From assembly GCF_949628215.1 (NCBI RefSeq), contig NW_027441231.1, positions 186,001 to 250,000 of the forward strand: 64,000 nucleotides of DNA, read 5' to 3'. This document shows positions 46,026 to 59,251 of the stretch, in pieces. How positions within the stretch are numbered: position 1 is the first letter of the stretch; each line of letters starts with the position of its first letter. This DNA is from Phalacrocorax aristotelis. Taxonomy: Eukaryota > Chordata > Aves > Suliformes > Phalacrocoracidae. The notes beneath the pieces are model-generated. The model was not told the DNA's origin, ran no database searches, and worked only from the letters and a program-made list of their open reading frames with translations. The position numbers and the translations under genes are program-made.

Positions 46026-46553
46026 TGTAACCAAAGCGATGAAATCAGCCAACCAGAGACGGTGTTCCATTACGGGAACATGGAGCGTACGAATCAGCGC
46101 ACCTGTTGATCTGCATTTTAGTCCCTAGGCGATCGTTAACGTCAGCAGAACAACAGACAACGTGCTTCTGTCAGAAAAGGACGACAAAACGCGGTTTCGT
46201 GGAGCGGACTGAGAGAACTAGCCAAGACTGCCAAGATTAACAGCCAAGAAGGTAAAAGGCAATTCTGGCAGGGGGAGATCGCGACCACCGACTCACGGAC
46301 CACCACCGAGCCTGCGCAGCGATTTACATACGGAACGAGCAAGTTTGTACCGATCAGCAGACAGGACAATAATGAATACGTATGAATACGTAAAATTTTG
46401 ATCTACAAATTGAACGGGAAAGGTGCGTGAGGTACGCACGCCAGGAGGAGCGATCCCCCGTGCATCCGGCGCCGTGAATAAAGAATGCCTGCTCTTTAAT
46501 ACTAAATTGGTCTTGAGGAGTTGTTTCCGATTTTACCGCGTTTTTCGGTAACA
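46026..46553 (+). mobile_element. Direct LTR-like segment, 528 bp, array 2 unit 1
   Basis: Full-length form. It has CACCTGTTGATCTG in place of CACCTGTCGATCTG, a variant shared only by array 2 copies, so array 2 has been homogenised partly on its own. Confidence 0.6.
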
Positions 46554-47108
46554 CAGGGAGTCAGACCGAGAGAGCCAGAGAAAGACAAAAATACCGACAG
46601 GCTACAGGACAGAGCAGGAGGAGTAAAAAAATAAAAACGGAGCCAGAGCCAGGCAGAGAGAGGCGGAGAAAGAACAAGTAGCCACAGGCTACAGGACAGA
46701 GAGAGGGAGGACTGAAAAGACGGGGAGGCAGGGAGCCACTCAGAGCGAGACGGAGAAAGAAGGTGCGGGGGGGGCGCAAAAAAAAAAAAATTTTGCAGCA
46801 GGTAAGGAAAGAGAGGGGGCCGGGGGAGAGACAGGGAGGGCCCAGGACGTACAAGAGAGGCAACGGGGCCCCACTGGCCCAGGACTCACCGCGACTCTCG
46901 CTCTCAGCGCTGCTGGCACAATTTAGCCGTTCACATGCTTCTTTCCCCTCCTCTCCTCCCTGCCTCTTCTGCAGCTCCAGACTCTAGGCCGACCTCCACC
47001 TGAAGAGAACACGGGGGTGTCTTACAGCTCTTACGAGATGAGGCTTCCTAGGCACGTAGCCTAGCTCGCTCGTGCACTACACGCCCGTACCGAACTGCGG
47101 GTTCCAAC

Positions 47109-47408
47109 TGTGGGAAGAAGGGGGAGTCCTTGGGGGCTACGGCATTTCTCTTCCTAACTAACCGTTACACATGACAGAGCCCTGCTTTCCCAGAAACAGC
47201 TCAACACCTGCCCGCCGAAAAGGAGGAGCGAATTAATTCCTTGCTTTGCTTCCACGCACAGCTTTTGCTTTACCTATTAAACCGTCTTGATCTCAACCCA
47301 TGATTTTTCTCACTTTTACCCTTCCAGCTCTCTCCCCCAGCCCACTGAGGGTGGAGCGAGCAAGCAGCTCCCTGGTGCAGAGTTGCCAGCTGAGGCTAAG
47401 CCACGGCA
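47109..47408 (-). mobile_element. Nested reversed LTR, array 2 unit 2
   Basis: 300 bp, short-unit lineage. Confidence 0.6.
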
Positions 47409-49083
47409 CGCGCTTGTCCCGGTTTGGCAGGGAACGGACCGTCCGTCGCCTGGCTCCTGGAGCGACGGGCTGCTGGGCAGAGGGGGAGGCCACCAAAGGT
47501 GAGGAGCAGGGCACAGGACAGTAGGAGGAGAGAAGAGCAGCATCCGGCTGGACGGGGGCGGGGGGGGCGTGTGTGCGTGTAGTGAGAAGGCACGAGGCAG
47601 GGAACAGGATGGCCAGAGGAGGACAGGGAGCCTGACGGAGGTGGAGATAAAAGCAGCAGAGAGAGGGGAAGAGCAGGACACAGACCAACAAAGAAGGATG
47701 AGGAGCAGGCTGGAGACGCACAAAGAACCTGGGGCAGGCAGCACGACAGCGAGGGAGGAAAGAAGAACAGGGGCAGGAAGCTGGACCGAGCGAGATGGAG
47801 ACAGACAAGATAAGCGACAAGAACAGGGCAGAAAGGGAAGAATGAAGCCACGGGGACAGGGAGCCGAGACGGCCAACGACGGAGGGAAGGGGCCGGGGAG
47901 GGAACACCACAAAACAAACCATGGGGCTACGTGGTACAGAGCATGAGAAGGCAGAGAATTAACAATTAGGGACAGGGAGCCAGAAAAACAACAAAAAAAA
48001 CACCAAAACAAAGGGAGATGGAGAGCAAAAGGAATCGCAATGCGTACAGAGAGAAGAGAGAAACAATTCTGAAAGAGGGTCACGGGGAAGCCAGAGACAG
48101 CAAGATGGAGAAAGGACAGAAGCTACAGGCTACAGGGCAGAGAGGGAAGAATTAATGAATAGACGCAGAGAGCTGGGCAGAAAGAGGTGGAGAAAGGCTG
48201 AAGATCACACGGCCAACAGGGAAGAGAGAAGAGAGGGAGGAATTTTAAAAACAGGGGCAAGAAGCCAGAGAGAGGGAGAGAGAGGCAACAATAAATGGGG
48301 ACAAGCCACAGGGCAGCGAGGAGGGAATCGATGAATAAGAACAGCAGACCAAAGAGAACACAATGTAGAATGGAAAAAAGGAACAGCGGCCTACAGGGAA
48401 GGAGGAATTAAAGATCAGGCACTGGGAGGCAGACAGAGACACATGAAGAAACAAGTGGGAAAAAAAAAAAAAAAACAACGGCAACGGGCTACAAAGACAG
48501 AGAGAGAGGGAAGAAATAAAACATCGCAGCAAGGAGCTGGACAGAGAGAGATGAGGACAAACAAATAGCACGGGTCTACGTGACAGAGAACGTGGAATTA
48601 GAACACAGAGAGAGGGAGCCGGACAGAGAGAGAGGCCGAGAGAAAAACCTAGACGGGCTACAGCGGCAGAGGCAGGGATTAAAACCTAGGGACAGGGAGC
48701 TGGACAGAGAGAGACGGAGGTCACAGGGAACAGCGGTGGCTGCAGGAAGAACAGGAATCCACAAATAGGGAAAGGGAGCTCGACAGAGAAGAACTCAGAA
48801 AGGCAAGAACAGTAGCAGGGTGCAGAGCAGAGCAGACGAATGAAAAAGCGCGGGGGGAGCGTTGAGGCAGACAGAGAGAGATTAAGAAAAAAGTCACGGG
48901 CTACGTGGCAAAGCAGGAGGAATTCAGAAACGGGGATGGCAACCAAGGGAGAGTGAGCTGGTGAAGGACAACGGGCATTCCAAGTGAGGGACGGGGAGCT
49001 GGGAAAAGCGAGGCAGAGAAAAACAGAATCACAGAGAGAATCACACAAAGCCAAAAAAGAAGAAACTGAACAACAGGAACAGG

Positions 49084-49611
49084 TGTAACCAAAGCGATGA
49101 AATCAGCCAACCAGAGACGGTGTTCCATTACGGGAACATGGAGCGTACGAATCAGCGCACCTGTTGATCTGCATTTTAGTCCCTAGGCGATCGTTAACGT
49201 CAGCAGAACAACAGACAACGTGCTTCTGTCAGAAAAGGACGACAAAACGCGGTTTCGTGGAGCGGACTGAGAGAACTAGCCAAGACTGCCAAGATTAACA
49301 GCCAAGAAGGTAAAAGGCAATTCTGGCAGGGGGAGATCGCGACCACCGACTCACGGACCACCACCGAGCCTGCGCAGCGATTTACATACGGAACGAGCAA
49401 GTTTGTACCGATCAGCAGACAGGACAATAATGAATACGTATGAATACGTAAAATTTTGATCTACAAATTGAACGGGAAAGGTGCGTGAGGTACGCACGCC
49501 AGGAGGAGCGATCCCCCGTGCATCCGGCGCCGTGAATAAAGAATGCCTGCTCTTTAATACTAAATTGGTCTTGAGGAGTTGTTTCCGATTTTACCGCGTT
49601 TTTCGGTAACA
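49084..49611 (+). mobile_element. Direct LTR-like segment, 528 bp, array 2 unit 2
   Basis: Full-length, array 2 variant (TGTTGATC). Confidence 0.6.
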
Positions 49612-50164
49612 CAGGGAGTCAGACCGAGAGAGCCAGAGAAAGACAAAAATACCGACAGGCTACAGGACAGAGCAGGAGGAGTAAAAAAATAAAAACGGAG
49701 CCAGAGCCAGGCAGAGAGAGGCGGAGAAAGAACAAGTAGCCACAGGCTACAGGACAGAGAGGGTGGACTGAAAAGACGGGGCGGCAGGGAGCCACTCAGA
49801 GCGAGACGGAGAAAGAAGGTGCGGGGGGGGCGCAAAAAAAAAAAAATTTTGCAGCAGGTAAGGAAAGAGAGGGGGCCGGGGGAGAGACAGGGAGGGCCCA
49901 GGACGTACAAGAGAGGCAACGGGGCCCCACTGGCCCAGGACTCACCGCGACTCTCGCTCTCAGCGCTGCTGGCACAATTTAGCCGTTCACATGCTTCTTT
50001 CCCCTCCTCTCCTCCCTGCCTCTTCTGCAGCTCCAGACTCTAGGCCGACCTCCACCTGAAGAGAACACGGGGGTGTCTTACAGCTCTTACGAGATGAGGC
50101 TTCCTAGGCACGTAGCCTAGCTCGCTCGTGCACTACACGCCCGTACCGAACTGCGGGTTCCAAC

Positions 50165-50464
50165 TGTGGGAAGAAGGGGGAGTCCTTGGGGGCTACGGCA
50201 TTTCTCTTCCTAACTAACCGTTACACATGACAGAGCCCTGCTTTCCCAGAAACAGCTCAACACCTGCCCGCCGAAAAGGAGGAGCGAATTAATTCCTTGC
50301 TTTGCTTCCACGCACAGCTTTTGCTTTACCTATTAAACCGTCTTGATCTCAACCCATGATTTTTCTCACTTTTACCCTTCCAGCTCTCTCCCCCAGCCCA
50401 CTGAGGGTGGAGCGAGCAAGCAGCTCCCTGGTGCAGAGTTGCCAGCTGAGGCTAAGCCACGGCA
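50165..50464 (-). mobile_element. Nested reversed LTR, array 2 unit 3
   Basis: 300 bp, short-unit lineage. Confidence 0.6.
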
Positions 50465-52141
50465 CGCGCTTGTCCCGGTTTGGCAGGGAACGGACCGTCC
50501 GTCGCCTGGCTCCTGGAGCGACGGGCTGCTGGGCAGAGGGGGAGGCCACCAAAGGTGAGGAGCAGGGCACAGGACAGTAGGAGGAGAGAAGAGCAGCATC
50601 CGGCTGGACGGGGGCGGGGGGGGCGTGTGTGCGTGTAGTGAGAAGGCACGAGGCAGGGAACAGGATGGCCAGAGGAGGACAGGGAGCCTGACGGAGGTGG
50701 AGATAAAAGCAGCAGAGAGAGGGGAAGAGCAGGACACAGACCAACAAAGAAGGATGAGGAGCAGGCTGGAGACGCACAAAGAACCTGGGGCAGGCAGCAC
50801 GACAGCGAGGGAGGAAAGAAGAACAGGGGCAGGAAGCTGGACCGAGCGAGATGGAGACAGACAAGATAAGCGACAAGAACAGGGCAGAAAGGGAAGAATG
50901 AAGCCACGGGGACAGGGAGCCGAGACAGCCAACGACGGAGGGAAGGGGCCGGGGAGGGAACACCACAAAACAAACCATGGGGCTACGTGGTACAGAGCAT
51001 GAGAAGGCAGAGAATTAACAATTAGGGACAGGGAGCCAGAAAAACAACAAAAAAAACACCAAAACAAAGGGAGATGGAGAGCAAAAGGAATCGCAATGCG
51101 TACAGAGAGAAGAGAGAAACAATTCTAAAAGAGGGTCACGGGGAAGCCAGAGACAGCAAGATGGAGAAAGGACAGAAGCTACAGGCTACAGGGCAGAGAG
51201 GGAAGAATTAATGAATAGACGCAGAGAGCTGGGCAGAAAGAGGTGGAGAAAGGCTGAAGATCACACGGCCAACAGGGAAGAGAGAAGAGAGGGAGGAATT
51301 TTAAAAACAGGGGCAAGAAGCCAGAGAGAGGGAGAGAGAGGCAACAATAAATGGGGACAAGCCACAGGGCAGCGAGGAGGGAACCGATGAATAAGAACAG
51401 CAGACCAAAGAGAACACAATGTAGAATGGAAAAAAGGAACAGCGGCCTACAGGGAAGGAGGAATTAAAGATCAGGCACTGGGAGGCAGACAGAGACACAT
51501 GAAGAAACAAGTGGGAAAAAAAAAAAAAACAACAACGGCAACGGGCTACAAAGACAGACAGAGAGGGAAGAAATAAAACATCGCAGCAAGGAGCTGGACA
51601 GAGAGAGATGAGGACAAACAAATAGCACGGGTCTACGTGACAGAGAACGTGGAATTAGAACACAGAGAGAGGGAGCCGGACAGAGAGAGAGGCCGAGAGA
51701 AAAACCTAGACGGGCTACAGCGGGCAGAGGCAGGGATTAAAACCTAGGGACAGGGAGCTGGACAGAGAGAGACGGAGGTCACAGGGAACAGCGGTGGCTG
51801 CAGGAAGAACAGGAATCCACAAATAGGGAAAGGGAGCTCGACAGAGAAGAACTCAGAAAGGCAAGAACAGTAGCAGGGTGCAGAGCAGAGCAGACGAATG
51901 AAAAAGCGCGGGGGGAGCGTTGAGGCAGACAGAGAGAGATTAAGAAAAAAGTCACGGGCTACGTGGCAAAGCAGGAGGAATTCAGAAACGGGGATGGCAA
52001 CCAAGGGAGAGTGAGCTGGTGAAGGACAACGGGCATTCCAAGTGAGGGACGGGGAGCTGGGAAAAGCGAGGCAGAGAAAAACAGAATCACAGAGAGAATC
52101 ACACAAAGCCAAAAAAGAAGAAACTGAACAACAGGAACAGG

Positions 52142-52669
52142 TGTAACCAAAGCGATGAAATCAGCCAACCAGAGACGGTGTTCCATTACGGGAACATGGA
52201 GCGTACGAATCAGCGCACCTGTTGATCTGCATTTTAGTCCCTAGGCGATCGTTAACGTCAGCAGAACAACAGACAACGTGCTTCTGTCAGAAAAGGACGA
52301 CAAAACGCGGTTTCGTGGAGCGGACTGAGAGAACTAGCCAAGACTGCCAAGATTAACAGCCAAGAAGGTAAAAGGCAATTCTGGCAGGGGGAGATCGCGA
52401 CCACCGACTCACGGACCACCACCGAGCCTGCGCAGCGATTTACATACGGAACGAGCAAGTTTGTACCGATCAGCAGACAGGACAATAATGAATACGTATG
52501 AATACGTAAAATTTTGATCTACAAATTGAACGGGAAAGGTGCGTGAGGTACGCACGCCAGGAGGAGCGATCCCCCGTGCATCCGGCGCCGTGAATAAAGA
52601 ATGCCTGCTCTTTAATACTAAATTGGTCTTGAGGAGTTGTTTCCGATTTTACCGCGTTTTTCGGTAACA
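52142..52669 (+). mobile_element. Direct LTR-like segment, 528 bp, array 2 unit 3
   Basis: Full-length, array 2 variant. Confidence 0.6.
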
Positions 52670-53222
52670 CAGGGAGTCAGACCGAGAGAGCCAGAGAAAG
52701 ACAAAAATACCGACAGGCTACAGGACAGAGCAGGAGGAGTAAAAAAATAAAAACGGAGCCAGAGCCAGGCAGAGAGAGGCGGAGAAAGAACAAGTAGCCA
52801 CAGGCTACAGGACAGAGAGGGTGGACTGAAAAGACGGGGCGGCAGGGAGCCACTCAGAGCGAGACGGAGAAAGAAGGTGCGGGGGGGGCGCAAAAAAAAA
52901 AAAATTTTGCAGCAGGTAAGGAAAGAGAGGGGGCCGGGGGAGAGACAGGGAGGGCCCAGGACGTACAAGAGAGGCAACGGGGCCCCACTGGCCCAGGACT
53001 CACCGCGACTCTCGCTCTCAGCGCTGCTGGCACAATTTAGCCGTTCACATGCTTCTTTCCCCTCCTCTCCTCCCTGCCTCTTCTGCAGCTCCAGACTCTA
53101 GGCCGACCTCCACCTGAAGAGAACACGGGGGTGTCTTACAGCTCTTACGAGATGAGGCTTCCTAGGCACGTAGCCTAGCTCGCTCGTGCACTACACGCCC
53201 GTACCGAACTGCGGGTTCCAAC

Positions 53223-53522
53223 TGTGGGAAGAAGGGGGAGTCCTTGGGGGCTACGGCATTTCTCTTCCTAACTAACCGTTACACATGACAGAGCCCTGCT
53301 TTCCCAGAAACAGCTCAACACCTGCCCGCCGAAAAGGAGGAGCGAATTAATTCCTTGCTTTGCTTCCACGCACAGCTTTTGCTTTACCTATTAAACCGTC
53401 TTGATCTCAACCCATGATTTTTCTCACTTTTACCCTTCCAGCTCTCTCCCCCAGCCCACTGAGGGTGGAGCGAGCAAGCAGCTCCCTGGTGCAGAGTTGC
53501 CAGCTGAGGCTAAGCCACGGCA
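53223..53522 (-). mobile_element. Nested reversed LTR, array 2 unit 4
   Basis: 300 bp, short-unit lineage. Confidence 0.6.
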
Positions 53523-55200
53523 CGCGCTTGTCCCGGTTTGGCAGGGAACGGACCGTCCGTCGCCTGGCTCCTGGAGCGACGGGCTGCTGGGCAGAGGGGG
53601 AGGCCACCAAAGGTGAGGAGCAGGGCACAGGACAGTAGGAGGAGAGAAGAGCAGCATCCGGCTGGACGGGGGCGGGGGGGGCGTGTGTGCGTGTAGTGAG
53701 AAGGCACGAGGCAGGGAACAGGATGGCCAGAGGAGGACAGGGAGCCTGACGGAGGTGGAGATAAAAGCAGCAGAGAGAGGGGAAGAGCAGGACACAGACC
53801 AACAAAGAAGGATGAGGAGCAGGCTGGAGACGCACAAAGAACCTGGGGCAGGCAGCACGACAGCGAGGGAGGAAAGAAGAACAGGGGCAGGAAGCTGGAC
53901 CGAGCGAGATGGAGACAGACAAGATAAGCGACAAGAACAGGGCAGAAAGGGAAGAATGAAGCCACGGGGACAGGGAGCCGAGACAGCCAACGACGGAGGG
54001 AAGGGGCCGGGGAGGGAACACCACAAAACAAACCATGGGGCTACGTGGTACAGAGCATGAGAAGGCAGAGAATTAACAATTAGGGACAGGGAGCCAGAAA
54101 AACAACAAAAAAAACACCAAAACAAAGGGAGATGGAGAGCAAAAGGAATCGCAATGCGTACAGAGAGAAGAGAGAAACAATTCTAAAAGAGGGTCACGGG
54201 GAAGCCAGAGACAGCAAGATGGAGAAAGGACAGAAGCTACAGGCTACAGGGCAGAGAGGGAAGAATTAATGAATAGACGCAGAGAGCTGGGCAGAAAGAG
54301 GTGGAGAAAGGCTGAAGATCACACGGCCAACAGGGAAGAGAGAAGAGAGGGAGGAATTTTAAAAACAGGGGCAAGAAGCCAGAGAGAGGGAGAGAGAGGC
54401 AACAATAAATGGGGACAAGCCACAGGGCAGCGAGGAGGGAACCGATGAATAAGAACAGCAGACCAAAGAGAACACAATGTAGAATGGAAAAAAGGAACAG
54501 CGGCCTACAGGGAAGGAGGAATTAAAGATCAGGCACTGGGAGGCAGACAGAGACACATGAAGAAACAAGTGGGAAAAAAAAAAAAAAAAAACAACGGCAA
54601 CGGGCTACAAAGACAGACAGAGAGGGAAGAAATAAAACATCGCAGCAAGGAGCTGGACAGAGAGAGATGAGGACAAACAAATAGCACGGGTCTACGTGAC
54701 AGAGAACGTGGAATTAGAACACAGAGAGAGGGAGCCGGACAGAGAGAGAGGCCGAGAGAAAAACCTAGACGGGCTACAGCGGGCAGAGGCAGGGATTAAA
54801 ACCTAGGGACAGGGAGCTGGACAGAGAGAGACGGAGGTCACAGGGAACAGCGGTGGCTGCAGGAAGAACAGGAATCCACAAATAGGGAAAGGGAGCTCGA
54901 CAGAGAAGAACTCAGAAAGGCAAGAACAGTAGCAGGGTGCAGAGCAGAGCAGACGAATGAAAAAGCGCGGGGGGAGCGTTGAGGCAGACAGAGAGAGATT
55001 AAGAAAAAAGTCACGGGCTACGTGGCAAAGCAGGAGGAATTCAGAAACGGGGATGGCAACCAAGGGAGAGTGAGCTGGTGAAGGACAACGGGCATTCCAA
55101 GTGAGGGACGGGGAGCTGGGAAAAGCGAGGCAGAGAAAAACAGAATCACAGAGAGAATCACACAAAGCCAAAAAAGAAGAAACTGAACAACAGGAACAGG

Positions 55201-55728
55201 TGTAACCAAAGCGATGAAATCAGCCAACCAGAGACGGTGTTCCATTACGGGAACATGGAGCGTACGAATCAGCGCACCTGTTGATCTGCATTTTAGTCCC
55301 TAGGCAATCGTTAACGTCAGCAGAACAACAGACAACGTGCTTCTGTCAGAAAAGGACGACAAAACGCGGTTTCGTGGAGCGGACTGAGAGAACTAGCCAA
55401 GACTGCCAAGATTAACAGCCAAGAAGGTAAAAGGCAATTCTGGCAGGGGGAGATCGCGACCACCGACTCACGGACCACCACCGAGCCTGCGCAGCGATTT
55501 ACATACGGAACGAGCAAGTTTGTACCGATCAGCAGACAGGACAATAATGAATACGTATGAATACGTAAAATTTTGATCTACAAATTGAACGGGAAAGGTG
55601 CGTGAGGTACGCACGCCAGGAGGAGCGATCCCCCGTGCATCCGGCGCCGTGAATAAAGAATGCCTGCTCTTTAATACTAAATTGGTCTTGAGGAGTTGTT
55701 TCCGATTTTACCGCGTTTTTCGGTAACA
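55201..55728 (+). mobile_element. Direct LTR-like segment, 528 bp, array 2 unit 4
   Basis: Full-length; private CTAGGCAATCG instead of CTAGGCGATCG. Confidence 0.6.
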
Positions 55729-56281
55729 CAGGGAGTCAGACCGAGAGAGCCAGAGAAAGACAAAAATACCGACAGGCTACAGGACAGAGCAGGAGGAGTA
55801 AAAAAATAAAAACGGAGCCAGAGCCAGGCAGAGAGAGGCGGAGAAAGAACAAGTAGCCACAGGCTACAGGACAGAGAGGGAGGACTGAAAAGACGGGGAG
55901 GCAGGGAGCCACTCAGAGCGAGACGGAGAAAGAAGGTGCGGGGGGGGCGCAAAAAAAAAATAATTTTGCAGCAGGTAAGGAAAGAGAGGGGGCCGGGGGA
56001 GAGACAGGGAGGGCCCAGGACGTACAAGAGAGGCAACGGGGCCCCACTGGCCCAGGACTCACCGCGACTCTCGCTCTCAGCGCTGCTGGCACAATTTAGC
56101 CGTTCACATGCTTCTTTCCCCTCCTCTCCTCCCTGCCTCTTCTGCAGCTCCAGACTCTAGGCCGACCTCCACCTGAAGAGAACACGGGGGTGTCTTACAG
56201 CTCTTACGAGATGAGGCTTCCTAGGCACGTAGCCTAGCTCGCTCGTGCACTACACGCCCGTACCGAACTGCGGGTTCCAAC

Positions 56282-56581
56282 TGTGGGAAGAAGGGGGAGT
56301 CCTTGGGGGCTACGGCATTTCTCTTCCTAACTAACCGTTACACATGACAGAGCCCTGCTTTCCCAGAAACAGCTCAACACCTGCCCGCCGAAAAGGAGGA
56401 GCGAATTAATTCCTTGCTTTGCTTCCACGCACAGCTTTTGCTTTACCTATTAAACCGTCTTGATCTCAACCCATGATTTTTCTCACTTTTACCCTTCCAG
56501 CTCTCTCCCCCAGCCCACTGAGGGTGGAGCGAGCAAGCAGCTCCCTGGTGCAGAGTTGCCAGCTGAGGCTAAGCCACGGCA
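56282..56581 (-). mobile_element. Nested reversed LTR, array 2 unit 5
   Basis: 300 bp, short-unit lineage. Confidence 0.6.
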
Positions 56582-58258
56582 CGCGCTTGTCCCGGTTTGG
56601 CAGGGAACGGACCGTCCGTCGCCTGGCTCCTGGAGCGACGGGCTGCTGGGCAGAGGGGGAGGCCACCAAAGGTGAGGAGCAGGGCACAGGACAGTAGGAG
56701 GAGAGAAGAGCAGCATCCGGCTGGACGGGGGCGGGGGGGGCGTGTGTGCGTGTAGTGAGAAGGCACGAGGCAGGGAACAGGATGGCCAGAGGAGGACAGG
56801 GAGCCTGACGGAGGTGGAGATAAAAGCAGCAGAGAGAGGGGAAGAGCAGGACACAGACCAACAAAGAAGGATGAGGAGCAGGCTGGAGACGCACAAAGAA
56901 CCTGGGGCAGGCAGCACGACAGCGAGGGAGGAAAGAAGAACAGGGGCAGGAAGCTGGACCGAGCGAGATGGAGACAGACAAGATAAGCGACAAGAACAGG
57001 GCAGAAAGGGAAGAATGAAGCCACGGGGACAGGGAGCCGAGACAGCCAACGACGGAGGGAAGGGGCCGGGGAGGGAACACCACAAAACAAACCATGGGGC
57101 TACGTGGTACAGAGCATGAGAAGGCAGAGAATTAACAATTAGGGACAGGGAGCCAGAAAAACAACAAAAAAAACACCAAAACAAAGGGAGATGGAGAGCA
57201 AAAGGAATCGCAATGCGTACAGAGAGAAGAGAGAAACAATTCTAAAAGAGGGTCACGGGGAAGCCAGAGACAGCAAGATGGAGAAAGGACAGAAGCTACA
57301 GGCTACAGGGCAGAGAGGGAAGAATTAATGAATAGACGCAGAGAGCTGGGCAGAAAGAGGTGGAGAAAGGCTGAAGATCACACGGCCAACAGGGAAGAGA
57401 GAAGAGAGGGAGGAATTTTAAAAACAGGGGCAAGAAGCCAGAGAGAGGGAGAGAGAGGCAACAATAAATGGGGACAAGCCACAGGGCAGCGAGGAGGGAA
57501 CCGATGAATAAGAACAGCAGACCAAAGAGAACACAATGTAGAATGGAAAAAAGGAACAGCGGCCTACAGGGAAGGAGGAATTAAAGATCAGGCACTGGGA
57601 GGCAGACAGAGACACATGAAGAAACAAGTGGGAAAAAAAAAAAAAACAACAACGGCAACGGGCTACAAAGACAGACAGAGAGGGAAGAAATAAAACATCG
57701 CAGCAAGGAGCTGGACAGAGAGAGATGAGGACAAACAAATAGCACGGGTCTACGTGACAGAGAACGTGGAATTAGAACACAGAGAGAGGGAGCCGGACAG
57801 AGAGAGAGGCCGAGAGAAAAACCTAGACGGGCTACAGCGGGCAGAGGCAGGGATTAAAACCTAGGGACAGGGAGCTGGACAGAGAGAGACGGAGGTCACA
57901 GGGAACAGCGGTGGCTGCAGGAAGAACAGGAATCCACAAATAGGGAAAGGGAGCTCGACAGAGAAGAACTCAGAAAGGCAAGAACAGTAGCAGGGTGCAG
58001 AGCAGAGCAGACGAATGAAAAAGCGCGGGGGGAGCGTTGAGGCAGACAGAGAGAGATTAAGAAAAAAGTCACGGGCTACGTGGCAAAGCAGGAGGAATTC
58101 AGAAACGGGGATGGCAACCAAGGGAGAGTGAGCTGGTGAAGGACAACGGGCATTCCAAGTGAGGGACGGGGAGCTGGGAAAAGCGAGGCAGAGAAAAACA
58201 GAATCACAGAGAGAATCACACAAAGCCAAAAAAGAAGAAACTGAACAACAGGAACAGG

Positions 58259-58696
58259 TGTAACCAAAGCGATGAAATCAGCCAACCAGAGACGGTGTTC
58301 CATTACGGGAACATGGAGCGTACGAATCAGCGCACCTGTTGATCTGCATTTTAGTCCCTAGGCGATCGTTAACGTCAGCAGAACAACAGACAACGTGCTT
58401 CTGTCAGAAAAGGATGACAAAACGCGGTTTCGTGGAGCGGACTGAGAAAACTAGCCAAGACTGCCAAGATTAACAGCCAAGAAGGTAAAAGGACAATCAG
58501 TAGACAGGACAATAATGAATGTGTATGAATACCTAAAATTTTGATCTACAAATTGAACGGGAAAGGTGCGTGAGGTACGCACGCCAGGAGGAGCGATCCC
58601 CCGTGCGTCTGGCGCCGTGAATAAACAACGCCTGCTCTTTAATACTAAATTGGTCTTGAGGAGTTGTTTCCGATTTTACCGCGTTTTTCGGTAACA
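58259..58696 (+). mobile_element. Direct LTR-like segment, 438-bp deletion form, array 2 unit 5
   Basis: Same deletion as at 5578 and 13634, but with TTGGTCTTGAGG as in 528-bp copies and TGTTGATC as in array 2, so it is a mosaic of the two LTR lineages. Confidence 0.6.
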
Positions 58697-59251
58697 CAGG
58701 GAGTCAGACCAAGAGGGCCAGAGAAAGACAAAATACCGACAGGCTACAGGACAGAGCAGGAGGAATAAAAAAATAAAAACGGAGCCAGAGCCAGGCAGAG
58801 AGAGGCGGAGAAAGAACAAGTAGCCACAGGCTACAGGACAGAGAGAGGGAGGACTGAAAAGACGGGGAGGCAGGGAGCCACTCAGAGCGAGATGGAGAAA
58901 GAAGGTGCGGGGGGGGCCCAAAAGAAAAAAAAAAATAATTTTGCAGCAGGTAAGGAAAGAGAGGGGGCCGGGGGAGAGACAGGGAGGGCCCAGGACGCAC
59001 AAGAGAGGCAACGGGGCCCCACTGGCCCAGGACTCACCGCGACTCTCGCTCTCAGCGCTGCTGGCACAATTTAGCCGTTCACATGCTTCTTTCCCCTCCT
59101 CTCCTCCCTGCCTCTTCTGCAGCTCCAGACTCTAGGCCGACCTCCACCTGAAGAGAACACGGGGGTGTCTTACAGCTCTTACGAGATGAGGCTTCCTCGG
59201 CACGTAGCCTAGCTCGCTCGTGCACTACACGCCCGTACCCAACTCCGGGTT

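Larger units (their letters stand above)
41431..46568 (+). repeat. Array 2 unit 1 (rearranged long type)
   Basis: 41431-41609 matches an internal part of the CpG block (equivalent of 6893-7068), then jumps back to the purine-rich leader (equivalent of 6109) at GTGCAGGCAG, and continues as a long unit. The junction has only a few bases of shared sequence. This is the left-hand edge of array 2. Confidence 0.88.
46569..49626 (+). repeat. Array 2 unit 2 (short type, 3058 bp)
   Basis: Standard short plan. A private GAAAGAGGG near 48070 replaces TAAAAGAGGG, removing a stop and lengthening the spurious minus-strand frame to 255 codons. Reversed LTR at 47109-47408. Confidence 0.93.
49627..52684 (+). 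repeat. Array 2 unit 3 (short type, 3058 bp)
   Basis: Carries private leader variants GAGAGGGTGGACTG and GGGGCGGCAGG near 49757-49788, shared only with the next unit, which marks a very recent duplication of adjacent units. Confidence 0.93.
52685..55743 (+). repeat. Array 2 unit 4 (short type, 3059 bp)
   Basis: Shares the private leader variants of unit 3 (near 52815-52846). The A-run near 54574-54590 is longer than in neighbours. Confidence 0.93.
55744..58711 (+). repeat. Array 2 unit 5 (short type, 2968 bp, deleted LTR)
   Basis: The leader has the shortened GACAGAGAGGGAGG but not the GGGGCGG change of units 3 and 4, an intermediate state. Its LTR is the 438-bp form, and a long unit follows at once. 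Confidence 0.93.
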
